The notes under the pieces: model-generated
Seen by the model: the letters and a program-made list of their open reading frames with translations, nothing else
Database searches by the model: none
What the model was told of the DNA's origin: nothing
Translations under genes and position numbers: made by a program
Assembly (NCBI RefSeq): GCF_003344625.1
Contig: NZ_QPKJ02000010.1
Span: 77,513-141,512, forward strand
Length of the DNA: 64,000 nt
Reading direction: 5' to 3'
From: Solirubrobacter deserti
Lineage (GTDB): Bacteria > Actinomycetota > Thermoleophilia > Solirubrobacterales > Solirubrobacteraceae
Shown here: positions 1-8,790 of the stretch, piece after piece
Position numbering within the stretch: position 1 is the stretch's first letter
Layout of the letters: each line of letters opens with the position of its first letter

Positions 1-1
1 C

Positions 2-1525
2 CTGGCTGCGGACCTCGTGGTGGCGGCCGACGAGGCGGCGCGCGGCGAGGTGGCGCCGCGCGGCGAGGTGGCGGCGCGCGGCGAGGCGGCGGCGCGCGGC
101 GAGGCGGCGGACGGCGCGCCGAGCGGGGGCGGTGCGGCCCAGCGCGACGCGGTGCTCGCGTATCTCGCCATCTATGCGGGCGACGTGGACGAGGCCGACC
201 GGCGGCTCGCTCGGGCGTGGGATGCGGGCGTGACCGGCGACCTCGCGGCGACGGTCGCGGGCCGGCGCGCGTTCGCGGCGGGCCTGCGGTTCCGGGCCGA
301 CGAGCAGGTGGACTGGGCGCGGCGGGCCCTGGCGCTCGCGCCTGCTGACGCCAAGACGCAGGCGCTCGCGACCACGCAGCTCGCGGTCGGGCTCTCGCTG
401 CAGGGCGCACGGGCGGAGGCGCATGCCGCGCTCGACGCGGCGCTCGCGGCGGCGCCGCGGACCGGGTTCCCGGTGCGGTCGATCAAGGGCGCGCTGCTGC
501 TCGGGGACGACGACCTCGCGGGCGCGCGGCCCGTGCTCACGACCGCGGCGCGGGAGGCGCGGCGGATCGGGTCGCTCGTGATCGCCGCGCAGTCGCTCGC
601 GCTGCTGGCCAAGCTCGAGTTCGCGCGGGGCGCGTGGGACGAGGCGGTGGTGCTGGCCGAGCAGGCGACCGCGCTGGCGGTCGAGTCCGACGAGGCGTGG
701 GTGCTCGCGTTCACGCGCTGGGTTGGCCTGCACGTGCCGCTCGCGCGCGGCGACGCCGCTCCGAGCCTCCCGCCGGCGCGCGGCACCTTCGAGCGGATCA
801 TCGAAGTCGAGGCGTGCGCGCACGCTGAGATCGCGGCCGCGGCCGAGGCGCCGGACCGCGTCCTCGAGGCGCTCGCGCCGCTCATCCACGGGCCGACCGG
901 CTTCTGGCGCTGGCAGCCGCTGTACGCGGACGCGCTGATCGACCTCGAGCGCCACGACGAGGCCGACGCGTTCCTCACCGCCCACGCGGACCGCTGGTCG
1001 CGCTCCGTGACGGCTCGTCTGCAGCGGGCGCGCGGGCGCCTGGAAGCGGCGCGCCGCCGACCTGAAGCGGCGGAGCTCGCGTTCGCCGCCGCGCTCGACG
1101 GCCTCGCCGGCATGCCGTACGAGCTCGCGCTCACCCAGCTCGCGTACGGGCAGTTCCTGCGCCGCCGGCGTCAGCGGCGCGCCGCCACGACGCAGCTCGC
1201 CGCCGCGCGCGAGCGCCTCGCCGCGCTGCAGGCGCGCCCCGCGCTGGACCGGTGCGAGCGCGAGCTCGCCGCGGCGGGACTGACACCGACCGCCGGCCCG
1301 GCGCCGAGCGGCCTCACGCCGCAGGAACGGGCCGTCGCGCGCCTCGTCGCCGCGGGCCACAGCAACCGGCGCGTGGCGGACGAGCTGCTCGTGAGCGTCC
1401 GCACCGTCGAGACGCACCTCACCCGCATCTACGCCAAGCTCGAGGTCAGCTCGCGTGCGGAGCTCGCCGCCACGTACGCGGACGGCCCGGACGATGTGGG
1501 TTCCCCCGATGCGCACGCTCGTTAG
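2..1525 (+). CDS. LuxR-family LAL-type transcriptional regulator, C-terminal part (5' truncated by window)
   Basis: The reading frame is open to the window edge, so the N-terminal part (probably the AAA ATPase domain) lies outside. What is seen is a helical TPR-like region and a C-terminal LuxR helix-turn-helix (from GLTPQERAVARLVAAGHSN through RTVETHLTRIYAKLEVSSR). Over its whole visible length it resembles the full-length 916-aa LAL regulator at 20376-23126, so the two are paralogues. Near the start is an in-frame tandem repeat of an Arg-Gly-Glu-(Val/Ala)-Ala unit (nt 46-110). LAL regulators are known to sense a ligand or protein with the ATPase/TPR part and activate nearby genes. Position directly upstream of a secreted rhamnosidase, in the same direction, suggests it controls that enzyme (inference). 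Confidence 0.85.
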   Translation: MAADLVVAADEAARGEVAPRGEVAARGEAAARGEAADGAPSGGGAAQRDAVLAYLAIYAGDVDEADRRLARAWDAGVTGDLAATVAGRRAFAAGLRFRADEQVDWARRALALAPADAKTQALATTQLAVGLSLQGARAEAHAALDAALAAAPRTGFPVRSIKGALLLGDDDLAGARPVLTTAAREARRIGSLVIAAQSLALLAKLEFARGAWDEAVVLAEQATALAVESDEAWVLAFTRWVGLHVPLARGDAAPSLPPARGTFERIIEVEACAHAEIAAAAEAPDRVLEALAPLIHGPTGFWRWQPLYADALIDLERHDEADAFLTAHADRWSRSVTARLQRARGRLEAARRRPEAAELAFAAALDGLAGMPYELALTQLAYGQFLRRRRQRRAATTQLAAARERLAALQARPALDRCERELAAAGLTPTAGPAPSGLTPQERAVARLVAAGHSNRRVADELLVSVRTVETHLTRIYAKLEVSSRAELAATYADGPDDVGSPDAHAR

Positions 1526-1532
1526 GGCTCGG

Positions 1533-1603
1533 TAGACATCTGTTCTGGTCCGAGCGGTTGCTCGCGTAGTTCGGCCAGAACGATCACATTCGAGCGAGGA
1601 GAG
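1533..1603 (+). promoter_or_regulatory. Leader shared with the second rhamnosidase gene
   Basis: The segment runs TAGACA, then CTGGTCCGAGCGGTT, then GATCACATTCGAGCGAGGAGAG just before the GTG start at 1607. The same blocks in the same order and nearly the same spacing (49 versus 50 nt from TAGACA to GATCA) occur at 23217-23289 before the GH78 rhamnosidase. Within it TTCTGGTCCGA and TCGGCCAGAA form an imperfect inverted repeat (1543-1580). The end is the ribosome binding site. Probably a common promoter/operator of the two rhamnosidases. Confidence 0.55.
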
Positions 1604-1606
1604 AGA

Positions 1607-4600
1607 GTGGGTCAGCAGAGGAAGCGCGTCGCGGTCGCGGCGGCGCTGGTCGGTGCCGTCGCCGCGTGGTCAGCGCCGGCCGTCGCACACGCGTTGGGCG
1701 CCGGCTCCGCGTTCGCGGAGCGGCTCAACCGCAAGTTCATCGACCCCGACCGGGTCTACAGCTCCGACATCCGCTGGTGGCTGGGCGAGGCGTCCAACAC
1801 CGACGAGTCGCTGCTGGAGGAGGTCCAGGCGCTCTACGACGGCGGCTTTCGCGGCGTGGAGTTGGCGATGATGAACGACGCCGGCGCGCCGGACGCCACG
1901 TACGCCTACGGGTCCGCGATGTGGACCCACAAGTGGAACTTGCTGATGAACAAGCTCCTCGACCTGGGCATGGGCGTCTATCTGACGTCGGGCACGAACT
2001 GGAACACGTCCAACGTGCCCGGGCTCGACCCCGACAGCCAGTCGGCGATGCAGAACCTCACGCTCGGCACGAGCACGGTGCAAGCCGGCCAGAGCCTCAC
2101 GGCGCTGCCCGCACCCGCGGCCAACGCCCGCCGCGCCGGCGCGAAGTTCGTCACCGCGTACGCGTACAAGGTCACCTCGGGCAACACGGTCGACCCCAAC
2201 AGCTTCGTGAACCTGCCGGCGGCACAGGGCGCCGACGTCTGGACCCAGAACGTCAACTGGACGGCGCCGGGCGAGGGCACCTACCGCGTCTTCGCGCTCT
2301 GGACCCAGGGCACCTACCAGGCGTCCAGCCCGTCCACGCTCCCGGCCTACGCGACGAACTACTTCGACGAGCGCGGCGTGCAGGCGCTGCGCGAGTACTG
2401 GGAGGACCACTACCTCTCCGACCCCGCCCTGGTCGAGAAGTTCAAGCAGGGCGACGTGCAGCTGTTCATGGACTCGCTGGAGATGAGCACGGGCACCGGC
2501 GGCATCACCTGGTGGGCCGAGGACATGAAGCAGGAGTTCCAGCGGCGCAAGGGCTACGACATCACGCCGCACCTGTTCCTGATCGCGGGCGTGAACGCCA
2601 GCGTGAGCACGCCGTACCACTCGGTCGGCACGACCGGCACCTACCGGCTCGACGGTGCCGAGCAGCGGCGCCAGCGGATCGTCAACGACTACCAGGACGT
2701 GCTGACCCAGCTCTACAACGAGCGCATGCTCAAGCCGCTCAAGGAGTGGCTGAACTCGGTCGGCATCAAGACGCGCGGCCAGATCTCCTACGGTCGCCCA
2801 CTGGAGATCTCCGAGCCCGGAATGTACTTCGACTATCCCGAGGCGGAGAACTTCAACCAGTACAACCAGGTCGACATCTTCCGGCTCTGGACCGGCGGCG
2901 CCAAGCTCGAGAACAAGGTGCTGTCGACCGAGACGGGCGCCGAGCTGGCCTACAACGGCACACGTCAGACGAACCTGCAGGACGCCTACGCCGCCTTCGC
3001 CGCGGGCTACCAGCGCCACATCTGGCACATCTGGGGCGCGGGCTACGGCTACGGCAGCTTCCAGTGGCCCGGGTTCATCGCGGCCGGCTTCCTGAGCAAC
3101 TTCCAGTACTGGGGCACCCGCAACCCCGAGTCGGCGGGCTACGACGAGTTCAACGCCCACATCGGCCGCGTGCAGCAGCTGATGCAGACCGGCAAGTCGC
3201 GCACCGACGTCGGCTTCCTGCACCAGAACTGGACGCAGGGCGTGCGCTTCGGCGGCGGCACCGGCTCCAACAACACGCAGATGCACTGGCAGCTCGCCCA
3301 CCAGGGCGTCTACTACCGCTCGGTGGAGCTGCAGGACAACGGGTACACGTACGACTACTTCAGCCCGCGCTTCCTGTTCGACGACGACGTGTCGTTCAAC
3401 GAGCAGACCAAGACGATCGAGAAGGCGGGCTACAAGGCCGTCGTCATCTACCAGAACTGGCTCGACCTGGAGGGCGCCGAGCGCATCCGCGACTGGGCGC
3501 AGAAGGGCCTGAAGGTCGTGATCCTCGGCAACGCCGCCACGCAGACGCCGTACAACGACGGCAAGGACGCAGAGCTCGCCGCCGTCATGGCCGAGCTCAA
3601 GTCCCTGCCCACCGTGCGGACCGCGACCGTCGCCGACGCGCCCGCCGACTACTTCGGGCCCGAGCCCGGTGGCTACGACGACAACGTGCTGGAGAAGCTG
3701 CAGGAGCTCGGCGTGGACCCGTACGCGGGCTACGCGCGGCCGAACGAGCAGCTGCTCACGCAGACGCGTGAGGACGCCGAGGGCAACCGCTACCTGTACG
3801 TCTACAACTACGAGGACGGCTCCTACCGGGACAAGAGCCTGCGGCCCGAGATCCGCACCGCGCCGAACCCGGGGACCAACATCAAGACCGACGTCAAGAT
3901 GGACGGCCGGTTCGTCCCGTACGCGATCGACGCGTGGACGGGGGAGGCGACCGAGCTCGCCGACTACCGCTGGGAGCACGGCAAGACGGTCGTCGCGATC
4001 GACCTCGACTTCAACGACATCGCGCTGCTGGCGTTCGAGAAGGTCGACGCGCCCAAGCTGCGCGTCGTCTCCCACAACGCCGACTCCGCCCGCGCGATCC
4101 CGAACGGCGTGACGGTCCGCTCCACCGCCAGCAAGACAGTCACGGCGCAGCTCAGCAACGGCGTCCAGTTGAGCAGGAACGTGACCGTTCCCGCGCCGTA
4201 CGACATCACCGACTGGGACCTGACCGTGGAGTCCTGGCGGCCGAACGCCACCGCCGGCGACCTCGTCCGGACCGAGACGATCGAGGGCGTGACGACCGTC
4301 AACCGCAAGACGTCGACGGTCAAGACGCCGATCGACGTCGAGCTCGACACGCTCAAGACCTGGGACCAGATCCCCGAGGTCGGGCGCGGCGTCTCCGGTA
4401 CGGGCCACTACGAGGCGAGCTTCGACTGGGACGCGACCAAGGCCAGCGGCGCGTACCTCGACTTCGGCGACAAGGTCGAGGCGAGCATGGAGGTGTGGAT
4501 CAACGGCCGCAAGGTCGGCGGCCAGGTCAGCACGCACCCGACCAAGGTCAAGCGCGACGTCGCACCCTTCACCGGCAAGGAGCTGTTCACGGGCGGCATC

Positions 4601-5188
4601 AACTCGACCCACCCCGTGGCCGACGTCAGCCGCTACCTGGTGCACGGCCGCAACCGGATCGTGATCGACTACCACTCCGCGCTGGTCAACGTCCAGCTCG
4701 ACCGCGGCATCGTCAACCCCACGCCGAACTACCGCTCGTGGTGGGGCTACGACCTCGACTACCTGCCGTTCGGACCCAAGCAGGCCAGGCTCGTGCCGTT
4801 CGTGGACGTCGGGTACGCCTCGACCACGACCGACGGCACCGTGGGCGGGTCCGTGCCGGCGACGCTGTCGCTGTCGCTCGCCGCGCCGAAGCCGTTTGAG
4901 CCGTTCGTCCCGGGTGTGGACCGCACGTACGAGACGTCGACGACCGCCAATGTGATCTCGACGGCGGGCGACGCGGCGCTGACGGTGGACGGTGGCCGGT
5001 TGGCGAACGGGTCGTTCACGCTCAGCGAGCCGTTGCAGGTCGCGTTCAGCAAGGCGAGTTGGACGGCACCGGTCTCCAACGACCCGGTGACGGTCACGTT
5101 CAAGCAGCACATCGGGCGCACCGAGCCGCTGCGCACGGGGAACTACAGCAAGACGCTGACCTTCACGCTGTCGACGACGACGCCGTAA
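1607..5188 (+). CDS. Secreted alpha-L-rhamnosidase, GH106-like glycoside hydrolase
   Basis: A protein of 1193 aa starting with GTG behind a strong GAGGAGAG ribosome binding site. Residues 1-30 are a signal peptide (Arg/Lys-rich start, Ala/Val core, Ala-rich cleavage region). The mature start (SSDIRWWLGEASNTDESLLE, then FRGVELAMMND) is typical of GH106 rhamnosidases, which release terminal L-rhamnose from glycosides and polysaccharides by inversion. A long (beta/alpha)-barrel region is followed by a galactose-binding-like beta-sandwich (about 880-1060) and a C-terminal module (about 1070-1193) shared with the GH78 enzyme at 23291-27457. It lies downstream of a LAL regulator and next to the rhamnose uptake operon, so it likely supplies extracellular rhamnose. 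Confidence 0.85.
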   Translation: MGQQRKRVAVAAALVGAVAAWSAPAVAHALGAGSAFAERLNRKFIDPDRVYSSDIRWWLGEASNTDESLLEEVQALYDGGFRGVELAMMNDAGAPDATYAYGSAMWTHKWNLLMNKLLDLGMGVYLTSGTNWNTSNVPGLDPDSQSAMQNLTLGTSTVQAGQSLTALPAPAANARRAGAKFVTAYAYKVTSGNTVDPNSFVNLPAAQGADVWTQNVNWTAPGEGTYRVFALWTQGTYQASSPSTLPAYATNYFDERGVQALREYWEDHYLSDPALVEKFKQGDVQLFMDSLEMSTGTGGITWWAEDMKQEFQRRKGYDITPHLFLIAGVNASVSTPYHSVGTTGTYRLDGAEQRRQRIVNDYQDVLTQLYNERMLKPLKEWLNSVGIKTRGQISYGRPLEISEPGMYFDYPEAENFNQYNQVDIFRLWTGGAKLENKVLSTETGAELAYNGTRQTNLQDAYAAFAAGYQRHIWHIWGAGYGYGSFQWPGFIAAGFLSNFQYWGTRNPESAGYDEFNAHIGRVQQLMQTGKSRTDVGFLHQNWTQGVRFGGGTGSNNTQMHWQLAHQGVYYRSVELQDNGYTYDYFSPRFLFDDDVSFNEQTKTIEKAGYKAVVIYQNWLDLEGAERIRDWAQKGLKVVILGNAATQTPYNDGKDAELAAVMAELKSLPTVRTATVADAPADYFGPEPGGYDDNVLEKLQELGVDPYAGYARPNEQLLTQTREDAEGNRYLYVYNYEDGSYRDKSLRPEIRTAPNPGTNIKTDVKMDGRFVPYAIDAWTGEATELADYRWEHGKTVVAIDLDFNDIALLAFEKVDAPKLRVVSHNADSARAIPNGVTVRSTASKTVTAQLSNGVQLSRNVTVPAPYDITDWDLTVESWRPNATAGDLVRTETIEGVTTVNRKTSTVKTPIDVELDTLKTWDQIPEVGRGVSGTGHYEASFDWDATKASGAYLDFGDKVEASMEVWINGRKVGGQVSTHPTKVKRDVAPFTGKELFTGGINSTHPVADVSRYLVHGRNRIVIDYHSALVNVQLDRGIVNPTPNYRSWWGYDLDYLPFGPKQARLVPFVDVGYASTTTDGTVGGSVPATLSLSLAAPKPFEPFVPGVDRTYETSTTANVISTAGDAALTVDGGRLANGSFTLSEPLQVAFSKASWTAPVSNDPVTVTFKQHIGRTEPLRTGNYSKTLTFTLSTTTP

Positions 5189-5197
5189 GAGAGCGAC

Positions 5198-5228
5198 GGG
5201 CCGGCTGCCCCGCGCGGGTGGCCGGCCC
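5198..5228. terminator. Inverted repeat between convergent genes
   Basis: GGGCCGGC and GCCGGCCC form perfect 8-bp arms around a 15-nt loop, lying between the rhamnosidase stop (5188) and the stop of the convergent DeoR gene (5231). There is no T-tract, so it is a possible bidirectional GC-rich terminator rather than a classical intrinsic one. Confidence 0.5.
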
Positions 5229-5230
5229 GG

Positions 5231-6055
5231 TCAGGCCGTGGCCGGGGAGGCGCCGCCGACCGCGCGCACCGTGGTGCCGCCGAGCCGCAGCCCGTCGGCC
5301 TCGGCGGCGCTCAATCCCGTCGCGAGCGTCGTCTGCACCTCGGAGATCGGTGCGATCACCGACAACCCCCGCACCGTGAGCTTGGAATGGTCGATCAACA
5401 GCACCGACTCGCCCGCCTGCTCGATCATCGAGCGCTTGAGCTCGGCCTCCAGCGGGTCGGCGTCGGTGAGCATCCCGTTGGACGCGATGCCCTTGACCGA
5501 GAACAGGAAGCGGTCGGCGAAGTGGCCCTGGACGGTGCGGACCGCGAACGGGCCCACGAACGAGCGGGTCAGTCGGCGCAGCGTGCCGCCGATCCCGATC
5601 ACCTCCACGTCGGGCCCGCCCTCGCGGAACAGCAGCTCCAGCACGGGCAGCGAATTCGTGAGCACGGTCGCGGCGAGCCCCGTCTCCACGATCCGTTTGG
5701 CGACGTAGTACGTCGTGGTCGAGGAGTCCAGGAAGATCGTCTCCCGCGGCGTGAGCAGCTGAACGGCCGCCGCGGCGAGCAGCGCCTTGTCCTCGCTGCT
5801 GACCTCCAGCCGGCGGGCGAACGAGTCCTCGTGTGCGGAAATGGTCGGCAGCACCGCGCCGCCGTGCGTGCGGCGGACGACGCCGCGCCGTTCGAGCTCG
5901 GCCAGATCGCGACGGGCGGTCATCGGCGAGACGCCGAACAGCTCCTCCAGCTCGGCGACCGTCACCGCGCCGTGCGCGCGCAATCGGTCGGCGATCTCGC
6001 GGCGGCGCGCTTCAGCAAGGACGCCCGGGGCGTCGTCTGTTCGTCTGCGTGCGAT
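5231..6055 (-). CDS. DeoR/GlpR-family transcriptional repressor of the rhamnose operon
   Basis: About 274 aa. The N-terminal winged helix has the DeoR signature (AVTVAELEELFGVSPMTARR, then RRGVVRRTHGGAV); the rest is the sugar-phosphate-sensing DeoR_C domain (IFLDSSTT, VLTNSLPV, FVGPFAVR). Such repressors normally bind near their own operon and release DNA with a phosphorylated sugar. It is divergent from the rhamnose ABC operon. It is about half identical to the second DeoR gene at 15731-16528. Start: a TTG at 6085 has no ribosome binding site, whereas GGAGGAG (6068-6062) lies exactly 6 nt before an in-frame ATC at 6055, and the residues that follow resemble the N-terminus of the second DeoR protein. 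I therefore place the start at the ATC, which is unusual. Confidence 0.85.
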   Translation of the reverse strand: MARRRTDDAPGVLAEARRREIADRLRAHGAVTVAELEELFGVSPMTARRDLAELERRGVVRRTHGGAVLPTISAHEDSFARRLEVSSEDKALLAAAAVQLLTPRETIFLDSSTTTYYVAKRIVETGLAATVLTNSLPVLELLFREGGPDVEVIGIGGTLRRLTRSFVGPFAVRTVQGHFADRFLFSVKGIASNGMLTDADPLEAELKRSMIEQAGESVLLIDHSKLTVRGLSVIAPISEVQTTLATGLSAAEADGLRLGGTTVRAVGGASPATA

Positions 6056-6129
6056 TGGGATCTCCTCCGCTGCTGAGCCAACCAACGCAGGTCAGGTTTG
6101 TCAAGTGTCCGAGCGCGGTCAACCACGTA

Positions 6130-6137
6130 AACGAACA
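6130..6137 (-). promoter_or_regulatory. Candidate DeoR operator half-site
   Basis: AACGAACA (TGTTCGTT on the minus strand) lies between the first DeoR gene and the rhamnose operon promoter. The same 8-mer sits between the second DeoR gene and lutA (16543-16550). A second short match, GTTGTTTCG (6195-6203), resembles GTTGTTGCG beside the other copy. Shared only by these two DeoR-flanked gaps. Confidence 0.4.
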
Positions 6138-6157
6138 AAAAGAATCGCGAAACGCAC

Positions 6158-6186
6158 TTGACAGGGTCCGATAGCTCTGTTTCGAT
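6158..6186 (+). promoter_or_regulatory. Probable sigma-70-type promoter of the rhamnose operon
   Basis: A perfect -35 box TTGACA (6158-6163) is followed after 17 nt by TTCGAT (6181-6186), a weak -10 box. It lies between the candidate DeoR site and the ribosome binding site of the ABC ATPase gene. The only conventional start codon for that gene is the TTG inside this -35 box, which argues against its use. Confidence 0.55.
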
Positions 6187-6205
6187 CGGGTTCTGTTGTT
6201 TCGAG

Positions 6206-6223
6206 GGGGAGGAGCCTCAAATC
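6206..6223 (+). promoter_or_regulatory. Strong ribosome binding site before an ATC codon
   Basis: GGGGAGGAG (6206-6214), then 6 nt, then ATC (6221-6223) in frame with the ABC ATPase gene. No ATG or GTG exists between the -35 box and the first conserved residues. The same arrangement is found before both DeoR genes (6068-6053 and 16540-16526, minus strand). Confidence 0.5.
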
Positions 6224-7747
6224 AACCAGCAATCGACACCTGCTGAGATCACCACGCCGATCATCGCCCTGAAGGGCGCGAGCAAGTCCTACGGCGCCGT
6301 ACGCGCCTCGAGGAACGTCTCGATCGAGCTGCGCGCGGGCGAGGTCCGCGCGCTGGCCGGCGAGAACGGTGCCGGCAAGTCGACGATCGTGCGGATGCTC
6401 GCCGGTGTGCAGCGCCCCGACGAGGGCGACGTGCTGGTCGACGGCGACGTCGCGGCCTTCCATGGTCCCGCCGACGCGCGCGACGTGGGCGTGGCCGTGA
6501 TCTACCAGGAGCCCACGCTCTTCCCGGACCTGTCGGTCGCCGAGAACGTGATGATGGGCCGCCACCCGCTCGGGTCCGGCCGCCGCATCGACTTCAGGGC
6601 GCTCAACCGCACGGTCAAGGAGCTGCTCGACCGCCTCGGCGTCAAACTCGACCCCGAACAGCCCGTCAAGGGCCTCAGCATCGCCGACCAGCAGATCGTC
6701 GAGATCGCCAAGGCGCTGTCGTTCGACGCCCGCGTGCTGATCATGGACGAGCCGACCGCGGCCCTCTCCGGGCACGAGGTCGAGCGCCTGTTCGGCGTCG
6801 TGCGCACGCTCAAGGAGCGCGGCGCCGCGGTGCTGTTCATCAGCCACCGGCTCGACGAGATCTTCGCCATCTGCGACACGGTCACCGTCCTGCGCGACGG
6901 CGAGGTCACCCACGACGGCCGCACCGCCGACATGGACACCGACGAGCTCGTGCGCCGCATGGTCGGCCGCGAGCTCTCCAACCTGTTCCCGAAGCTGGAC
7001 GCCGAGATCGGCCAGCCCGTGCTCAAGGTCGAGCGGCTCACGCGCGAGGGCTCGTTCGTCGACGTCTCGTTCGAGGTCCGGCGCGGGGAGATCGTCGCGC
7101 TCGCGGGCCTGGTCGGCGCGGGGCGCAGCGAGGTCGCGCGCGCGATCTTCGGCATCGACAAGCCGGACGCGGGCACGGTCACGATCGACGGCGTCGAGCT
7201 CAAGCCCGGCTCGCCCACTCAGGCCATGAAGGCCGGGATCGGGCTCGTGCCCGAGGACCGCCGGCAACAGGGCCTGGTGATGGAGATGAGCATCGAGCGC
7301 AACATGGGGCTCACGCGCCTGCAGGCGCTGCGCAACCGGCTCGGCGTGATCGGCCTGGGCTCGGAGGCGCGCAACGCCTCCGACTGGGCGACCAAGCTGC
7401 AGCTCAAGTTCCAGAAGCTGAGCGACCCGGTCGGCTTCCTGTCGGGCGGCAACCAGCAGAAGGTCGTCCTCGGCAAGTGGCTCGCCACCGGCCCGAAGGT
7501 CCTGATCATCGACGAGCCGACGCGTGGGATCGACGTGGGCACGAAGGCGGAGGTGCACCGGCTCATGTCCGAGCTCGCGGGCGATGGGCTCGCGGTGCTG
7601 ATGATCTCGTCCGAGCTGCCCGAGGTGCTCGGGATGGCGGACCGCGTGCTCGTGATGCACGAGGGCCGGATCGCGCGTGAGCTCAGCCGCGCCGAGGCCG
7701 ACGAAGAGAACGTCGTCCGCGCGGCAACGGGTCAGGTGGCCGCGTGA
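6221..7747 (+). CDS. rhaT: Rhamnose ABC transporter, ATP-binding protein (two fused nucleotide-binding domains)
   Basis: About 508 aa. Two ABC domains in tandem, as in all sugar importers of the ribose/rhamnose (CUT2) class: the first has Walker [10 protein letters not shown] and Walker [12 protein letters not shown], the second has the signature SGGNQQKV and [15 protein letters not shown]. It powers uptake of rhamnose together with the two permeases and the lipoprotein that follow. The stop overlaps the next start (GTGA). The start is placed at ATC 6221, 6 nt after GGGGAGGAG, because the upstream TTG (6158) is part of the promoter -35 box; the alternative would be a 529-aa protein from TTG. 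Rhamnose specificity is inferred from the operon. The symbol follows the rhizobial rhaSTPQ naming. Confidence 0.85.
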   Translation: MNQQSTPAEITTPIIALKGASKSYGAVRASRNVSIELRAGEVRALAGENGAGKSTIVRMLAGVQRPDEGDVLVDGDVAAFHGPADARDVGVAVIYQEPTLFPDLSVAENVMMGRHPLGSGRRIDFRALNRTVKELLDRLGVKLDPEQPVKGLSIADQQIVEIAKALSFDARVLIMDEPTAALSGHEVERLFGVVRTLKERGAAVLFISHRLDEIFAICDTVTVLRDGEVTHDGRTADMDTDELVRRMVGRELSNLFPKLDAEIGQPVLKVERLTREGSFVDVSFEVRRGEIVALAGLVGAGRSEVARAIFGIDKPDAGTVTIDGVELKPGSPTQAMKAGIGLVPEDRRQQGLVMEMSIERNMGLTRLQALRNRLGVIGLGSEARNASDWATKLQLKFQKLSDPVGFLSGGNQQKVVLGKWLATGPKVLIIDEPTRGIDVGTKAEVHRLMSELAGDGLAVLMISSELPEVLGMADRVLVMHEGRIARELSRAEADEENVVRAATGQVAA

Positions 7748-8790
7748 GTGCTTCCACACAAGCCGCGCCGACGCCGGCATCACCCCACACGACCGAGAAG
7801 ACGTCGTGGATCGACGCGGTCGTCCGCGCGCGCGAGGTGAGCCTGATCGGCGTGCTCGCGGTCCTCGTGATCGCGGTCAGCATCGCCGAGCCGCGCTTCC
7901 TCAACGCGCAGAACCTGCGCGACATCCTGCTCAACGTCACGATCGTCGGGCTGCTCGCGGTGGGGCAGACCATCGTCGTCATCACGCGCAACATCGACCT
8001 CTCGGTCGGCTCGATCCTCGGCATCAGCGCGTTCGCCACCGGCATCATGTTCGCCGACCACAACGTGCCGATCCCGCTCGTGTTCCTCGGCGGCATCCTG
8101 TTCGGCGCGTTCTTCGGCCTCATCAACGGCGTGATGGTCGCGTGGGCGCGGGTCCCGAGCCTGGTCATCACGCTGGGCACGCTGTACGTCATCCGCGGCC
8201 TGGACTTCGCCTGGGCCGAGGGCCGCCAGATCAACGCCGCCGACATGCCCGACGGCTTCCTGAGCCTCGCGACCACCGAGGTGCTCGGCTTCCCGGTCCT
8301 GCCGATCTTCACGATCGCCGCGATGGTGCTCGTCGGAGTCGCGCTCGGCCGCAGCCGGATGGGCCGCGAGCTGTACGCGATCGGCTCCAACCCGGACGCC
8401 GCCGTTCTGGCCGGCATCCGCGTCAGCCGCCGCGTGCTCGGCGCGTTCGTCGCCTCCGGCGCGATCGCCGGCCTCGCGGGCGTGCTCTACGCCTCCCGCT
8501 ACGGCACGCTCGACGCGGTCGCCGGCACGGGCATCGAGCTGGCCGCAGTGTCCGCGGTGGTCGTCGGCGGCGTCGCCATCTTCGGCGGCTCCGGCACCGT
8601 CTGGGGCGCCGCACTCGGCGCGCTGCTGCTGACCACGATCCGCTCGGCGCTCGTGATCCTGCAGATCGACCCCTTCTGGGACCAGGCGATTCAGGGCGCG
8701 CTGCTGCTCGCGGCGATCGGCCTCGACGCCTACCTGGCCATGCGATTGGCCCGCGAACTGCGCAAGCGAAGGAGTGCGAACCGTGTCTGA
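7744..8790 (+). CDS. rhaP: Rhamnose ABC transporter, permease 1
   Basis: A 348-aa integral membrane protein of the BPD_transp_2 family (ribose-type permeases), with 8-10 hydrophobic segments and conserved loops ([16 protein letters not shown], then [20 protein letters not shown]). It forms the membrane channel as a heterodimer with the next permease. Its GTG start overlaps the ATPase stop by 4 bp, and the end overlaps the second permease start. It has a hydrophilic 25-residue N-terminal tail. Confidence 0.87.
   Translation: MSASTQAAPTPASPHTTEKTSWIDAVVRAREVSLIGVLAVLVIAVSIAEPRFLNAQNLRDILLNVTIVGLLAVGQTIVVITRNIDLSVGSILGISAFATGIMFADHNVPIPLVFLGGILFGAFFGLINGVMVAWARVPSLVITLGTLYVIRGLDFAWAEGRQINAADMPDGFLSLATTEVLGFPVLPIFTIAAMVLVGVALGRSRMGRELYAIGSNPDAAVLAGIRVSRRVLGAFVASGAIAGLAGVLYASRYGTLDAVAGTGIELAAVSAVVVGGVAIFGGSGTVWGAALGALLLTTIRSALVILQIDPFWDQAIQGALLLAAIGLDAYLAMRLARELRKRRSANRV

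Noticed and set aside
1670..5110. Open frame of more than 1100 codons antisense to the GH106 gene
   Set aside because: Very high GC leaves antisense frames free of stops; composition is Arg/Val/Gly-biased with no domain pattern, while the plus strand encodes a recognisable enzyme.
6158..6160. TTG as start of the ABC ATPase
   Set aside because: It is the first part of a perfect TTGACA -35 box with a 17-nt spaced -10 box and has no ribosome binding site.
6119..7783. Long minus-strand frame opposite the ABC ATPase
   Set aside because: Mirror frame of a clear two-domain ATPase; no motif of its own.
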